DNA from: Candidatus Segatella caccae
Lineage (GTDB): Bacteria > Bacteroidota > Bacteroidia > Bacteroidales > Bacteroidaceae
Direction: 5' to 3'
Length of the DNA stretch: 25,739 nt
NCBI GenBank assembly: GCA_900556395.1
Contig: USOQ01000038.1
Location: forward strand, 1 to 25,739
Shown: one piece after another, positions 6,571-14,441 of the stretch
Layout of the letters: every line of letters begins with the position of its first letter
Position numbering within the stretch: position 1 is the first letter of the stretch
Position numbers and translations under genes: made by a program
The notes under the pieces: model-generated
Databases searched by the model: none
The model's input: only the letters and a program-made list of their open reading frames with translations
Told to the model about the DNA's origin: nothing

Positions 6571-7584
6571 ATGGAAAAGAAACATTGGAATGCACATGAC
6601 AAACAGTTTGTCATGATGAAAGAAAATGCTGCAAAAGTAGTGTTAGTTATTGTATTGTTGTTGGGTAATTTTATTGCTAACGCTCAGAATGTAACCTGGA
6701 AAACTCATTCTTCAGAATGGGAGAAATTGAAGGGAGAGATAACACTCTACATGACTAATGATATGGGGCGCAATGGCTATTATGACCAAAAAACCATTGC
6801 CGAACTGATGGGTGAGATGGCTCAAGTTGTCAAACCAGAATGTGTGCTTGCTGTGGGTGATATTCATCATTTCAATGGTGTGTCTTCTATACAAGATCCC
6901 TTGTGGCTTACTAATTACGAATGGATTTATGCTCATCCAGAGTTGATGCTCGATTGGTTTCCTGTTTGCGGAAATCATGAGTATCGTGGCAATACGCAAG
7001 CTTTTATGGATTATGGCAAGGTGAGCCGACGATGGATGATGCCTGCCAAGTATTATACCAAGGTGTTTGAGCATAAGGGAACCACATTGCGTGTGATTTT
7101 CCTCGACACCACACCTCTCATCGACTCTTATCGTAAAAATACAGCTGTCTATCCTGATGCTTGTAAGGAAGATGTGCAAGCTCAACTTACCTGGCTCGAC
7201 CAGACTTTAAAGAATGTTAAGGAAGACTGGGTCATCGTGGTGGGACATCATCCTATCTACGCTGAAACAGGCAAGAAGGAAAGTGAACGCCTCGACATGC
7301 AGAAGCGTCTCCTTCCTATCCTCCATAAATTTAATAATGTGGCGATTTATGCCTGCGGTCACATCCACAACTTCCAGCACATCCAGAAGAAGGGCGATAA
7401 CATTGACTACGTAGTCAATTCCTCTTCATCTCTGGCTCGCCCTGTGAAGCCTATCGATGGCACCGTGTTCTGCAGTCCTGCCGATGGTTTCTCTGTATTT
7501 ACAGCAGATAAGAAGCAACTCCGAATGTCGATGATCGACAAGGATGGTAAAATCATTCACACGGTTTTAAAGGTAAAAAAGTAA
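6571..7584 (+). CDS. Secreted metallophosphoesterase (purple acid phosphatase/TRAP-like)
   Basis: A calcineurin-fold phosphoesterase of up to 337 residues, probably periplasmic or exported. The metal-ligand motifs occur in order: DMGRNGYYDQ, GDIHHFNG, GNHEYRG, GHHPIY and GHIHNFQH. The GNHEY/GHHPIYA/GHxHN spacing resembles tartrate-resistant acid phosphatases more than cytosolic exonucleases. A hydrophobic signal segment (VVLVIVLLLGNFIANAQ) ends in a likely cleavage site. From ATG 6571 this signal is preceded by about 20 residues; ATG 6613 or 6616 would give a more normal signal peptide (MMKENAAKVVLVIV), so the start is uncertain. A 21-bp palindrome lies between the two candidate starts. The TonB receptor gene starts 60 bp downstream. 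Likely role: dephosphorylating a substrate before or after uptake by that receptor; the substrate is unknown. Confidence 0.88.
   Translation: MEKKHWNAHDKQFVMMKENAAKVVLVIVLLLGNFIANAQNVTWKTHSSEWEKLKGEITLYMTNDMGRNGYYDQKTIAELMGEMAQVVKPECVLAVGDIHHFNGVSSIQDPLWLTNYEWIYAHPELMLDWFPVCGNHEYRGNTQAFMDYGKVSRRWMMPAKYYTKVFEHKGTTLRVIFLDTTPLIDSYRKNTAVYPDACKEDVQAQLTWLDQTLKNVKEDWVIVVGHHPIYAETGKKESERLDMQKRLLPILHKFNNVAIYACGHIHNFQHIQKKGDNIDYVVNSSSSLARPVKPIDGTVFCSPADGFSVFTADKKQLRMSMIDKDGKIIHTVLKVKK
6595..6615. promoter_or_regulatory. 21-bp perfect palindrome at the alternative start codon
   Basis: CATGACAAAC (6595-6604) and GTTTGTCATG (6606-6615) are perfect inverted arms around a single A. It overlaps the alternative ATG at 6613 and lies about 100 bp after the promoter. 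It could be an operator or an RNA hairpin masking a start; no regulator is identified. Confidence 0.45.
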
Positions 7585-7596
7585 AAAGACTTTTTT
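7575..7596 (+). terminator. Weak A/T hairpin, possible partial terminator
   Basis: AAAAAAGT (7575-7582) pairs with ACTTTTTT (7589-7596) across the stop codon of the phosphoesterase. A stem with so little G/C would give at most partial termination, reducing expression of the downstream receptor. Confidence 0.3.
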
Positions 7597-7644
7597 ATGA
7601 ATAGAGAAGAACGAAGAGTGAAGAATTCAATAGCAATATAATTG

Positions 7645-10446
7645 ATGAAAAGATTATTACTAAATGCAGCGCTATTTGCCGCGATGACTGCAAACCTTCA
7701 AGCGCATACGCTGGATGGTATAGTCAAGGATAACAAAACAGGCGAACCTCTCATCGGAACCGTCATTCGAGTGAAGGAGTTGCCTGGTGTGAGTACCACG
7801 ACAGGACTTGATGGTACTTTCACCCTACACGAATTACCCGATAAGGGCAAGTTTACCATTATCGTTTCCTACATGGCTTATAAGACCAAGGAACTGATGG
7901 TTGATGTCGCTAAGAAGGAGAAAATCAATATCCCGATGGATGAAGACTTGAAACAACTTGGTGAGGTGGTGGTTACTGGGCATCGTGAATATCGCAGCGA
8001 CCGTAGTGCTATAGAGTCGGTGAAGCAAGCGGGCAATGTGCTCAATGTGATGAGCCAACAGAGCATCATGCTTTCGCCTGATGTCAACGTAGCGAGCGTG
8101 TTGCAGCGTGTGTCGGGTGTAACCATGGAGCGGGATGCTTCGGGCGAGGCTTCTTATGCTATCCTTCGCGGTATGGACAAGCGATATAATTATACGCTCG
8201 TCAATGGTGTGAAGATTCCAAGTCCTGACGATAAGAACCGATATATTCCGCTGAATATATTTCCAAGCGATTTGATGGACCGCCTTGTGGTGTCAAAATC
8301 ACTTACTGCAGATATGGAAGGCGATGCTGCTGGCGGTGTGGTAGACATGGTGATGAAAGACGCACCTTCACGATTACAGATTCAAGCGAATGCAGCCATC
8401 GGCGCCAATGATTATTTTTGGAAAGATGGTAGAGATTATCTCACCAGCAATCGCTCCAATTATACCAAAAAATCTCCTTACGAGGCTTTTGGCTCTGAGT
8501 ATAAGGCGCAGATGAGCGATTTTAAGAATGGTCCTGTTCAGTTGAAGAGCCACTCTATACCATCTCCTAACTTCATCGGAGGCTTGAGTATTGGCAATCG
8601 TTTTTGGAACGATCGTTTGGGTGTGATTCTCGCAGGAAGTGTGCAGAATACTTTTCGTGGCACCGAGCGCTACTATAACTCTGTGAAGATGGCATCGGGC
8701 GAACAGGCCATGTATATTTCTAATTTGCATCATCGCTATTATAGCATCCACGACTTTACAATGGGTGCTCATGCCAAGTTCGACTTGACTTTGCTTGGTC
8801 ACAAACTGGAGTGGTACAATATGTATGTGCGAACCAATTCTAAGGGCATCAGATACAACCATGGTATCAGTACCGAATATATCGGAGCTGACAGTTATAC
8901 GCAGGATGATGAGATTCGTTCTACTTCTACCACGCAGAGCATCTTTGCTACCAATCTGAAGGGTATGCATCATCTCACCCAAGACTTTACTATCGATTGG
9001 TCGGGCATCTTCTCACAAGCCAAGGAGGAAGACCCTGACAGAACTTACGTAACGTTGACGAATACAGTGAGCACCACTGCACAGAATGAAGGCGATGCCG
9101 TATCGGGTAGTATCTGGGATGAGAATAAAAATATCATCAAGACTCTTCCTAAGAGTTCCGAGCGCCGATTTCAGCACAACAAAGATACCGATTGGGCTGG
9201 TTATATCAATCTTTCCTACAATACTCATTTTGCCAACCATATAGAGGCGCTTTGGAAGGCTGGAGTACAGTATCGTCGCAAAGAACGCAGCAACAGATAT
9301 TATTCTTATATCTTTAATCCTGCTGATATCTCACAGAAGTTGGATGGCAACGGATTGGAGCAGTTTGATAACGTCGATTGGGTTTGCAAAACTCCCTATT
9401 CTCAGGCTTCTCAACTCAACTACGATTCCAAGGAGCACATTGGTGCAGCCTATGCTATGGTTACGCTAAAGAGCGATTGGTGCGAACTGAATATCGGATT
9501 ACGTGCCGAGCACACCAATCAAATTTATACCATGCTTCAGCACTTTCGCAATATGGGACAGGTGGGCGAACAGAGTTATTGGGATTATCTTCCATCCACT
9601 TCGCTAAAGTGGATGCCCAACAAGAAGATGAATATCCGTCTCTCTTACTATCGTAGCATCAATCGTCCTGGATTCTATGAGATTGTACCTTATCAGATTC
9701 AGGGAGAAGAATATCAGGAGAAAGGTAATCCAAACTTGAAGCGAGCTCGCATCGACAACATAGACTTGCGCTGGGAGTGGTTCCCAAGCAACACCGAGCA
9801 GATCTTGGCAGGCGTATTCTATAAATATTTGAAAGATCCAATAGAGCAGGTGTTTGTCACATCTGATGGAAAGATAGGTGCAGGAACAGATGCTTACTAT
9901 ATGCCAGACAACCTCGGTAACGCCAAGAATATGGGTTTCGAGATAGATGTTATCAAGTATATCCGCCATTTTGGATTGAAGGCAAATTACACTTATACGC
10001 ACTCCGAAATCACTACTTCTAAACGTGAGTACCAAGAGGGAAGTGCTGAGTATAAGACTGGAGTTACCCAAACTCGTCCGCTGATTAATCAGGCTCCTCA
10101 TACTGCCAATCTCTCCTTATTATATAAAGACACTGAGCATGGTTGGAATGCGCAACTTGCTTCTTCCTTCACGGGCACTAAGCTTGCACTTGTTTCACCT
10201 TTCAAGGATGCTGACCAGTGGGATAAGGCCATGTTTGGTCTCGACCTAAGTGCTGAGAAGCAATTTAAGAATGGTATTTCTGTTTTCTTCAAGGCTAATA
10301 ATCTGCTTGATGCTAAACGTGAACGTTATTTGAAGACAGTGAATAAGAGCAACTTAGAGTACGAAGGTCAGAAGAGTGATAAGACGATTATAGGTACTTA
10401 TCAGTATGGTAGAACTTTCTTGCTGGGTGTAAGATACAAACTTTGA
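7645..10446 (+). CDS. TonB-dependent outer-membrane receptor
   Basis: A 933-residue outer-membrane beta-barrel transporter energised by TonB. Order: signal peptide (residues 1-20, MKRLLLNAALFAAMTANLQA), a carboxypeptidase-regulatory-like domain (about 22-105, HTLDGIVKDNKTGEPLIGT), a plug domain (about 110-240, GEVVVTGHR then VLQRVSGVTMERDASGEAS and AGGVVDMVM), and a long barrel to the C-terminal TFLLGVRYKL. The last residue is Leu rather than the usual aromatic. ATG 7645 is preferred to the adjacent TTG 7642. No SusD-like gene adjoins, so this is not a polysaccharide-utilisation pair. Its partners are the phosphoesterase upstream and the lipoprotein 41 bp downstream. Substrate unknown; a phosphorylated compound or metal complex is a guess from context. 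Confidence 0.95.
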   Translation: MKRLLLNAALFAAMTANLQAHTLDGIVKDNKTGEPLIGTVIRVKELPGVSTTTGLDGTFTLHELPDKGKFTIIVSYMAYKTKELMVDVAKKEKINIPMDEDLKQLGEVVVTGHREYRSDRSAIESVKQAGNVLNVMSQQSIMLSPDVNVASVLQRVSGVTMERDASGEASYAILRGMDKRYNYTLVNGVKIPSPDDKNRYIPLNIFPSDLMDRLVVSKSLTADMEGDAAGGVVDMVMKDAPSRLQIQANAAIGANDYFWKDGRDYLTSNRSNYTKKSPYEAFGSEYKAQMSDFKNGPVQLKSHSIPSPNFIGGLSIGNRFWNDRLGVILAGSVQNTFRGTERYYNSVKMASGEQAMYISNLHHRYYSIHDFTMGAHAKFDLTLLGHKLEWYNMYVRTNSKGIRYNHGISTEYIGADSYTQDDEIRSTSTTQSIFATNLKGMHHLTQDFTIDWSGIFSQAKEEDPDRTYVTLTNTVSTTAQNEGDAVSGSIWDENKNIIKTLPKSSERRFQHNKDTDWAGYINLSYNTHFANHIEALWKAGVQYRRKERSNRYYSYIFNPADISQKLDGNGLEQFDNVDWVCKTPYSQASQLNYDSKEHIGAAYAMVTLKSDWCELNIGLRAEHTNQIYTMLQHFRNMGQVGEQSYWDYLPSTSLKWMPNKKMNIRLSYYRSINRPGFYEIVPYQIQGEEYQEKGNPNLKRARIDNIDLRWEWFPSNTEQILAGVFYKYLKDPIEQVFVTSDGKIGAGTDAYYMPDNLGNAKNMGFEIDVIKYIRHFGLKANYTYTHSEITTSKREYQEGSAEYKTGVTQTRPLINQAPHTANLSLLYKDTEHGWNAQLASSFTGTKLALVSPFKDADQWDKAMFGLDLSAEKQFKNGISVFFKANNLLDAKRERYLKTVNKSNLEYEGQKSDKTIIGTYQYGRTFLLGVRYKL

Positions 10447-10465
10447 AAGGTAAAAAGGTAAAAAA

Positions 10466-10495
10466 GTAAAAAATGAAAAAGTAAAAAATGAAAAA
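10466..10495 (+). repeat. 15-bp tandem duplication over the lipoprotein start
   Basis: GTAAAAAATGAAAAA is present twice in a row (10466-10480, 10481-10495). The first copy contains an ATG (10473) that reads Met-Lys-Lys-stop; the second contains the ATG (10488) of the lipoprotein gene. The preceding bases are a run of similar A-rich GTAAAAA units. Confidence 0.8.
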
Positions 10496-11882
10496 GATAA
10501 ATACTTTTGCTGCTTTGCTGTTGATGGCAGCAACAGCAATGTTCTCCACATCTTGCGAGAACGATAATATCAATCCATACGATTACGTGAATAATGGCGG
10601 TAATGGAAGTGATGGCAATCAGAACCAAGGTTCTAAAGATGTTATTACAACTAAGGTGGCAGAATATCCTGTTGGTTCATTGGTTTGGACCAAGGATACT
10701 ATCTTGAAAGAGAGTGTGGAGATTCCTGTGGGTACTTCGCTCTACATCGAGCCTGGTGTTACTGTCACCTGTAAGTCTGAGGTTCAGGTGCCAATAGAAA
10801 TTGTGGTTTTGGGCAATCTCTATTGCTTAGGAACAGCCGAGAAACCTGTCATATTTACTTCTGATACGAAGAAGCCAGAGGATTGGGGAGGTATTATCTG
10901 CGGATATAATAGCGAAGAAGTAGTGCTCAATCATGTGGAAGTGGCTTATGCTGGAGCTACTCCTACAGAAAGTTCTGTTTCTTTCCAAAATAAACTTTTC
11001 AAGACCACTATCGATGGTGGTGTGCCTGCTTTCCACTTTTGTAATGTGAATGGTAAGTTTGTGATGGCTAACAGTTTTTTCCACGACAACTATAATGACC
11101 AGACTTACTTCACTGGCGGTAACGGATTGATTATCAATAATATCTTTGCTGATAGTGGAAACGCAGCTGATGGTGGCGAGGCTATCAATGTGAAGTCGGG
11201 TTGCACACTCGATGTTGCCAACAACATTATTTATAATGCTTGTACTAATGCCTTCAAAATTTCGAATGCTGGAAATAGCGAGGTGATTCCGCTTACCGAG
11301 ATGAATGCTTACAACAATACCATTATCAACTGTGGTTGGCGTCGTTCTAAGAACAAGAAGGGAGGTTCTGTTTGGGTAGAGAAAGCTGCTAAGCCTGTCT
11401 TTGTAAACAATCTCATCTACGATTCTCGTTTCGGTCTGAAGCAGCCAAAGAAGGATGGTGCTGATATGGAACATAGTCGATTGACTCCTAACTACTACTT
11501 TGCATCTACACAGACAGGTGTAGATCAGATGTCGAAGGAAGCTAATCTTGGCATCTGGTTTGATACAGATATCAAGAGCAGCGTAGCTGGCCAGTTTAAT
11601 CCTCTCTTCAATACTTTTACACAGAGTGATAAGATGAATATCAATTGTGAGGTGGACGATGTAGCTCAGGGAGCACCTTTGGCTTACGATAAGAATTGGA
11701 ATTTCAACTATCAGGATGGCAGTCTTGCTCTTTCGGGTGGTGTTATCGATTTCTCTCGCCTATTTCCTCATGGGTTGCCATTCTTCGGTATGAAGAAGGT
11801 GAACTACCTTGATGCAAACAACGACCAGAATTATTATTTTTCAGCTCCCTTACCCAGTGTAAGATTTGGAGCTTGGATGTAA
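10488..11882 (+). CDS. Surface lipoprotein with predicted right-handed beta-helix
   Basis: A 464-residue lipoprotein: the signal peptide ends in FSTSC with the lipidated Cys23, followed by acidic ENDN. That is compatible with the Bacteroidetes surface-export signal, which favours acidic residues after the Cys. A Gly/Asn-rich linker (about 32-47) leads into a beta-rich region: IPVGTSLYIEPGVTVTCKSE, IVVLGNLYCLGTAEKPVIFTSD, DWGGIICG, NGLIINNIFADSG, DVANNIIYNA and AYNNTIINCG. These short strand-turn units with repeated N and G are typical of pectate-lyase-like parallel beta-helices, but no lyase catalytic motif is recognised. It follows the TonB receptor by 41 bp and is probably its surface partner in ligand binding or processing. 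No family name is claimed. Confidence 0.85.
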   Translation: MKKINTFAALLLMAATAMFSTSCENDNINPYDYVNNGGNGSDGNQNQGSKDVITTKVAEYPVGSLVWTKDTILKESVEIPVGTSLYIEPGVTVTCKSEVQVPIEIVVLGNLYCLGTAEKPVIFTSDTKKPEDWGGIICGYNSEEVVLNHVEVAYAGATPTESSVSFQNKLFKTTIDGGVPAFHFCNVNGKFVMANSFFHDNYNDQTYFTGGNGLIINNIFADSGNAADGGEAINVKSGCTLDVANNIIYNACTNAFKISNAGNSEVIPLTEMNAYNNTIINCGWRRSKNKKGGSVWVEKAAKPVFVNNLIYDSRFGLKQPKKDGADMEHSRLTPNYYFASTQTGVDQMSKEANLGIWFDTDIKSSVAGQFNPLFNTFTQSDKMNINCEVDDVAQGAPLAYDKNWNFNYQDGSLALSGGVIDFSRLFPHGLPFFGMKKVNYLDANNDQNYYFSAPLPSVRFGAWM

Positions 11883-11903
11883 TTCATATTTCTTAAAAGA
11901 CCT

Positions 11904-12001
11904 CTCAAAAACGCAAGTATCTTCGTTGGTCATCGCAAGTACTTTCAACAGCCATCGCAAGTACTTTCATCGGCCAACGAAGATACTTGCGTTTTTTTGA
12001 G
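11904..12001. repeat. Three 22-bp direct repeats closed by a 23-bp inverted repeat; terminator
   Basis: Three adjacent 22-bp units (11912-11933, 11934-11955, 11956-11977) begin with CGCAAGTA; the second and third share CGCAAGTACTTTCA. An inverted copy of the start of unit 1 (11978-11991) closes the array. As a result 11907-11929 pairs perfectly with 11974-11996 (23 bp) and a T-run lies in the right arm, so it can act as terminator for the receptor operon; CTC/GAG extends the stem. The left arm ends in A5, so it could also work from the other strand. The rest of the 368-bp spacer (11883-12250) is AT-rich apart from the promoter of the next operon. Confidence 0.85.
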
Positions 12002-12179
12002 CATATTAGTTACTTTTTTGAGACTAATGCTATTTGTTATTATTACTTTTTTTTCTCCTTCATTTTTACTGTACGAAAAACTTCTATTTCTTTTGATTTG
12101 CTTCTTTGTAAATCTTGTGATATATAATAAGGTGAGAGAGTTAATATTTTGTTAAAAGCGAAAAAAAGTTGCTCGAAAA

Positions 12180-12211
12180 TTTGGAAGCTATTCAATTTTA
12201 TTCTACTTTTG
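12180..12211 (+). promoter_or_regulatory. Promoter of the ABC export operon
   Basis: TTTG (12180-12183), 20 bp, then TACTTTTG (12204-12211), a full match to the Bacteroidetes promoter. Transcription would start near 12217, inside the adjacent inverted repeat, leaving a leader of about 35 nt. Confidence 0.8.
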
Positions 12212-12212
12212 C

Positions 12213-12236
12213 AGTGTAATATTAAAGTAGTACACT
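12213..12236. promoter_or_regulatory. Probable YtrA-type GntR operator (AGTGTA-N12-TACACT)
   Basis: AGTGTA (12213-12218) and TACACT (12231-12236) are perfect inverted half-sites 12 bp apart, directly after the -7 box and across the expected transcription start, where a bound repressor would block initiation. As I recall, Bacillus subtilis YtrA binds AGTGTA-13 bp-TACACT. The operon encodes a YtrA-size GntR protein (14028), so autoregulation is likely. Confidence 0.75.
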
Positions 12237-12250
12237 AAAACAGTTAGATT

Positions 12251-13069
12251 ATGATACAAGTAAATGATTTGAGTTTCCATTATCAAGGAGTCAAGAGAAA
12301 CGTGTTCAGCGATTTTAATATGACTCTTAAGGAGAATAATATCTATGGACTTTTAGGTAAGAATGGTACAGGCAAGAGCACTCTGCTTTACCTGATCAGT
12401 GGTTTACTGCGTCAACAACAAGGCACAATTCTTATCGACGGAATATCTTCTTGTGATCGTCGTCCAGATGTACTTCGCGACATCTTTATCGTGACAGAGG
12501 AATTCTTTCTTCCCAATGTCTCGCTCGATGTCTATGTGAAGATGAACCGTCCCTTCTATCCCAACTTCAGTCAGGAAGTGTTGGACAGATGTTTGCAGGA
12601 TTTCGAATTACCTCTCTCTCTTAATTTGAACGAACTCTCGATGGGACAAAAGAAAAAGGCTTATATGAGTTTTGCCCTTGCCACAGGTACAAAATACCTA
12701 TTCATGGACGAGCCTACCAATGGCCTTGACATCCCATCGAAGAGTCAGTTCCGCAAGGTGATAGCCAATAATATGACCGAGGAGCGAACATTGATTATCT
12801 CTACTCATCAGGTTCATGACATCGAGTCGCTGCTCGACCACATCGTTATTCTCAATCAGAACCATCTCTTGCTCGATGCCTCGGTAGCAGACATTTGTGA
12901 GGATTATACCTTTGAATACCGTACACCTGCAGAAATGGATGATACGGTGCTCTATTCCGAGCCTACACTTCAGGGCAATGCCGTGATAGCCAAGCGAAAG
13001 GCTGGCAGCCGGGAGACTCAGATTAACCTCGAGCTTCTTTTCAATGCAGCCATTAACGGCAAGTTGTAA
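12251..13069 (+). CDS. ABC transporter ATP-binding protein (YtrB/CcmA-like)
   Basis: A 272-residue ABC ATPase: Walker A GKNGTGKST (36-44), signature LSMGQ (129-133, Met in place of the first Gly), Walker B YLFMDEP (149-155), D-loop NGLD and the switch His186 in ISTHQ. The expected Q-loop position is occupied by VTEEFFLP (Glu83/Glu84), a variation seen in this ABC-2-associated subgroup. The C-terminal 60 residues after the switch are not conserved ABC sequence and probably contact the permease. It is the first gene after the operator and precedes a six-helix permease by 80 bp, as in ytrBC-type modules controlled by GntR proteins. Substrate unknown; the Bacillus system responds to cell-wall antibiotics. 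Confidence 0.93.
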   Translation: MIQVNDLSFHYQGVKRNVFSDFNMTLKENNIYGLLGKNGTGKSTLLYLISGLLRQQQGTILIDGISSCDRRPDVLRDIFIVTEEFFLPNVSLDVYVKMNRPFYPNFSQEVLDRCLQDFELPLSLNLNELSMGQKKKAYMSFALATGTKYLFMDEPTNGLDIPSKSQFRKVIANNMTEERTLIISTHQVHDIESLLDHIVILNQNHLLLDASVADICEDYTFEYRTPAEMDDTVLYSEPTLQGNAVIAKRKAGSRETQINLELLFNAAINGKL

Positions 13070-13115
13070 ATAATGAGTGAAGTCTCTATTTTCATTTTCA
13101 AATTACTATAACTTC

Positions 13116-13133
13116 TGAACTTGCAAAAGTTCA
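13116..13133 (+). other. Small hairpin before the permease gene
   Basis: TGAACTT (13116-13122) and AAGTTCA (13127-13133) pair perfectly over a GCAA loop and are followed by A-rich sequence, so it is not a terminator on this strand. A near-identical motif (16 of 18 bases) occurs at 5139-5156. Confidence 0.4.
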
Positions 13134-13149
13134 AAAAAAAGACAATAAT

Positions 13150-14010
13150 ATGAATAAGGTTTTAGATTTTCATCGTATGGCAATGGTTTTGCGCTGGGAC
13201 GCATTATCCAACTGGAAGAAATATGTGCGTAACACTTTAGGATTGGCTTTTGTGTTTTCCTTTATCTGTATTTGGTTTCAGTTTAATTGGCGAAGCAATG
13301 GTTATGTTACATATAATGATGTAAAGGACTTATACTTGGGAAATGTTGCTGGTTTGTTCATGTTCATCAGTTTCATTATTTTCTTTTTCTGTGGGTCAAG
13401 AATCTTCATTAACATGAAGACCAAGGCTTCCCGCTCTTTGTTCTTGATGCTGCCAGCCACCAATATGGAGAAGTTTATTTCCCGTTTGCTGTACACCGTT
13501 TTAGGAACATCCTTGATGATTGTCGCTTCGTGGATAATAGCCGACATCATTCAGTTTGTGTTCAGCCTCTTTCTTACTCCAGGCATGCAGGGCTCTCTCG
13601 TAGGCACGGTTTTTGAAGAGTTGTTCTTGAAAGATAATTTCGACAGTTCTCACTTTGTAGTGCGCAATGGCACCAGTGTGTTGGGACAGACTTTTCCTGT
13701 GGGTATGTTTTTGTTATCGTTGACGATCTTTACCCATTCCTTCTTTACTTTGGGAGGCACTGTTTTCCGCAAGTCTGCCACCTTGCTGACCATTTGCTCC
13801 AGTTTCATTCTGATGTTTCTGACGGCATTGATATCTTCCTTCGTGGATGAAGATGTACTGCGCCATCTCGTCCAATCCATGGAACCTAACACTTTCGGAT
13901 GGCTTATGGTGATGGTTTTTCTGCTCTTATCGGCATTCAATTACTGGGCAGCCTACAAGCTCTTCACTCATATGCAGATTATCAACAACAAGTGGTTTAA
14001 CATATTGTAA
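13150..14010 (+). CDS. ABC transporter permease, six membrane segments
   Basis: A 286-residue integral membrane protein. Hydrophobic stretches lie at about residues 28-45, 65-90, 107-140, 184-206, 209-232 and 248-272, giving six predicted helices as in ABC-2-type permeases; a soluble loop of about 40 residues (142-183) separates helices 3 and 4. No named domain motif is obvious, so the assignment rests on topology and position between the ATPase gene and the GntR regulator gene (17-bp gap to the latter). It probably forms the membrane half of the first transporter in the operon. A homodimer is likely because only one such permease is encoded, whereas the Bacillus ytr operon has two (ytrC, ytrD). 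Confidence 0.8.
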   Translation: MNKVLDFHRMAMVLRWDALSNWKKYVRNTLGLAFVFSFICIWFQFNWRSNGYVTYNDVKDLYLGNVAGLFMFISFIIFFFCGSRIFINMKTKASRSLFLMLPATNMEKFISRLLYTVLGTSLMIVASWIIADIIQFVFSLFLTPGMQGSLVGTVFEELFLKDNFDSSHFVVRNGTSVLGQTFPVGMFLLSLTIFTHSFFTLGGTVFRKSATLLTICSSFILMFLTALISSFVDEDVLRHLVQSMEPNTFGWLMVMVFLLLSAFNYWAAYKLFTHMQIINNKWFNIL

Positions 14011-14027
14011 AACAATAAAAACAAACT

Positions 14028-14408
14028 ATGGATTTCAGCAACGACAAGGCGATATACATACAGATAGCCGAACGATTGTGCGACGAGATACTGGCAGGTA
14101 AATATCGAGAAGACGAGCGTGTGCCAAGTGTGCGTGAATATGCAGTCTTGCTCGAGGTAAACACCAATACCACAGTCAAATCGTACGACCAGTTGGCTTC
14201 AGAAGGCATCATCTACAACAAACGAGGGCTGGGCTATTTCGTATCATCAGGAGCCAAGCGACAGATTAAGAAGACTCGCAAGCAGGAGTTTATGAAAGAA
14301 CGCCTGCCCGAGTTGGCCCGCCAGATGGTATTGCTCGATATTTCACTCGATGAGGTGAAGGAAGCCTTGCAGAGTAAACTCGATGAGATAGATGTAATGC
14401 CGCAATAG
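14028..14408 (+). CDS. GntR-family regulator, YtrA subfamily
   Basis: A 126-residue DNA-binding protein. Residues about 10-75 form the GntR winged helix: AIYIQIAERLCDEILAGKY, then ERVPSVREYAVLLEVNTNTTVKSYDQLASEGII and the wing NKRGLGYFVS. After it come only about 50 residues of helical sequence with no effector-binding domain, which is the mark of the YtrA subfamily. Such proteins usually repress the ABC operon in which they lie. The inverted repeat at 12213-12236 is the likely target. It sits third in the operon rather than first, so it is made together with the transporter. The signal is unknown; in Bacillus, cell-wall-active peptides relieve repression. Confidence 0.92.
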   Translation: MDFSNDKAIYIQIAERLCDEILAGKYREDERVPSVREYAVLLEVNTNTTVKSYDQLASEGIIYNKRGLGYFVSSGAKRQIKKTRKQEFMKERLPELARQMVLLDISLDEVKEALQSKLDEIDVMPQ

Positions 14409-14441
14409 AAGTTTTTAACCCCCATAAATACATTCAGAGCA

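Noticed and set aside
8374..8982. 202-codon open frame on the minus strand
   Set aside because: Antisense to the TonB receptor barrel; a shadow of its codon use.
10827..11474. 215-codon open frame on the minus strand
   Set aside because: Antisense to the beta-helix lipoprotein gene; no signal, motif or promoter.
11912..11991. CRISPR array
   Set aside because: The 22-bp units are directly adjacent with no unique spacers, and no cas gene is present; it is a tandem repeat with a terminator stem.
14028..14408. Truncated GntR regulator that lost its effector domain
   Set aside because: About 125 residues without an effector domain is the normal size of the YtrA subfamily, so it is not a pseudogene.
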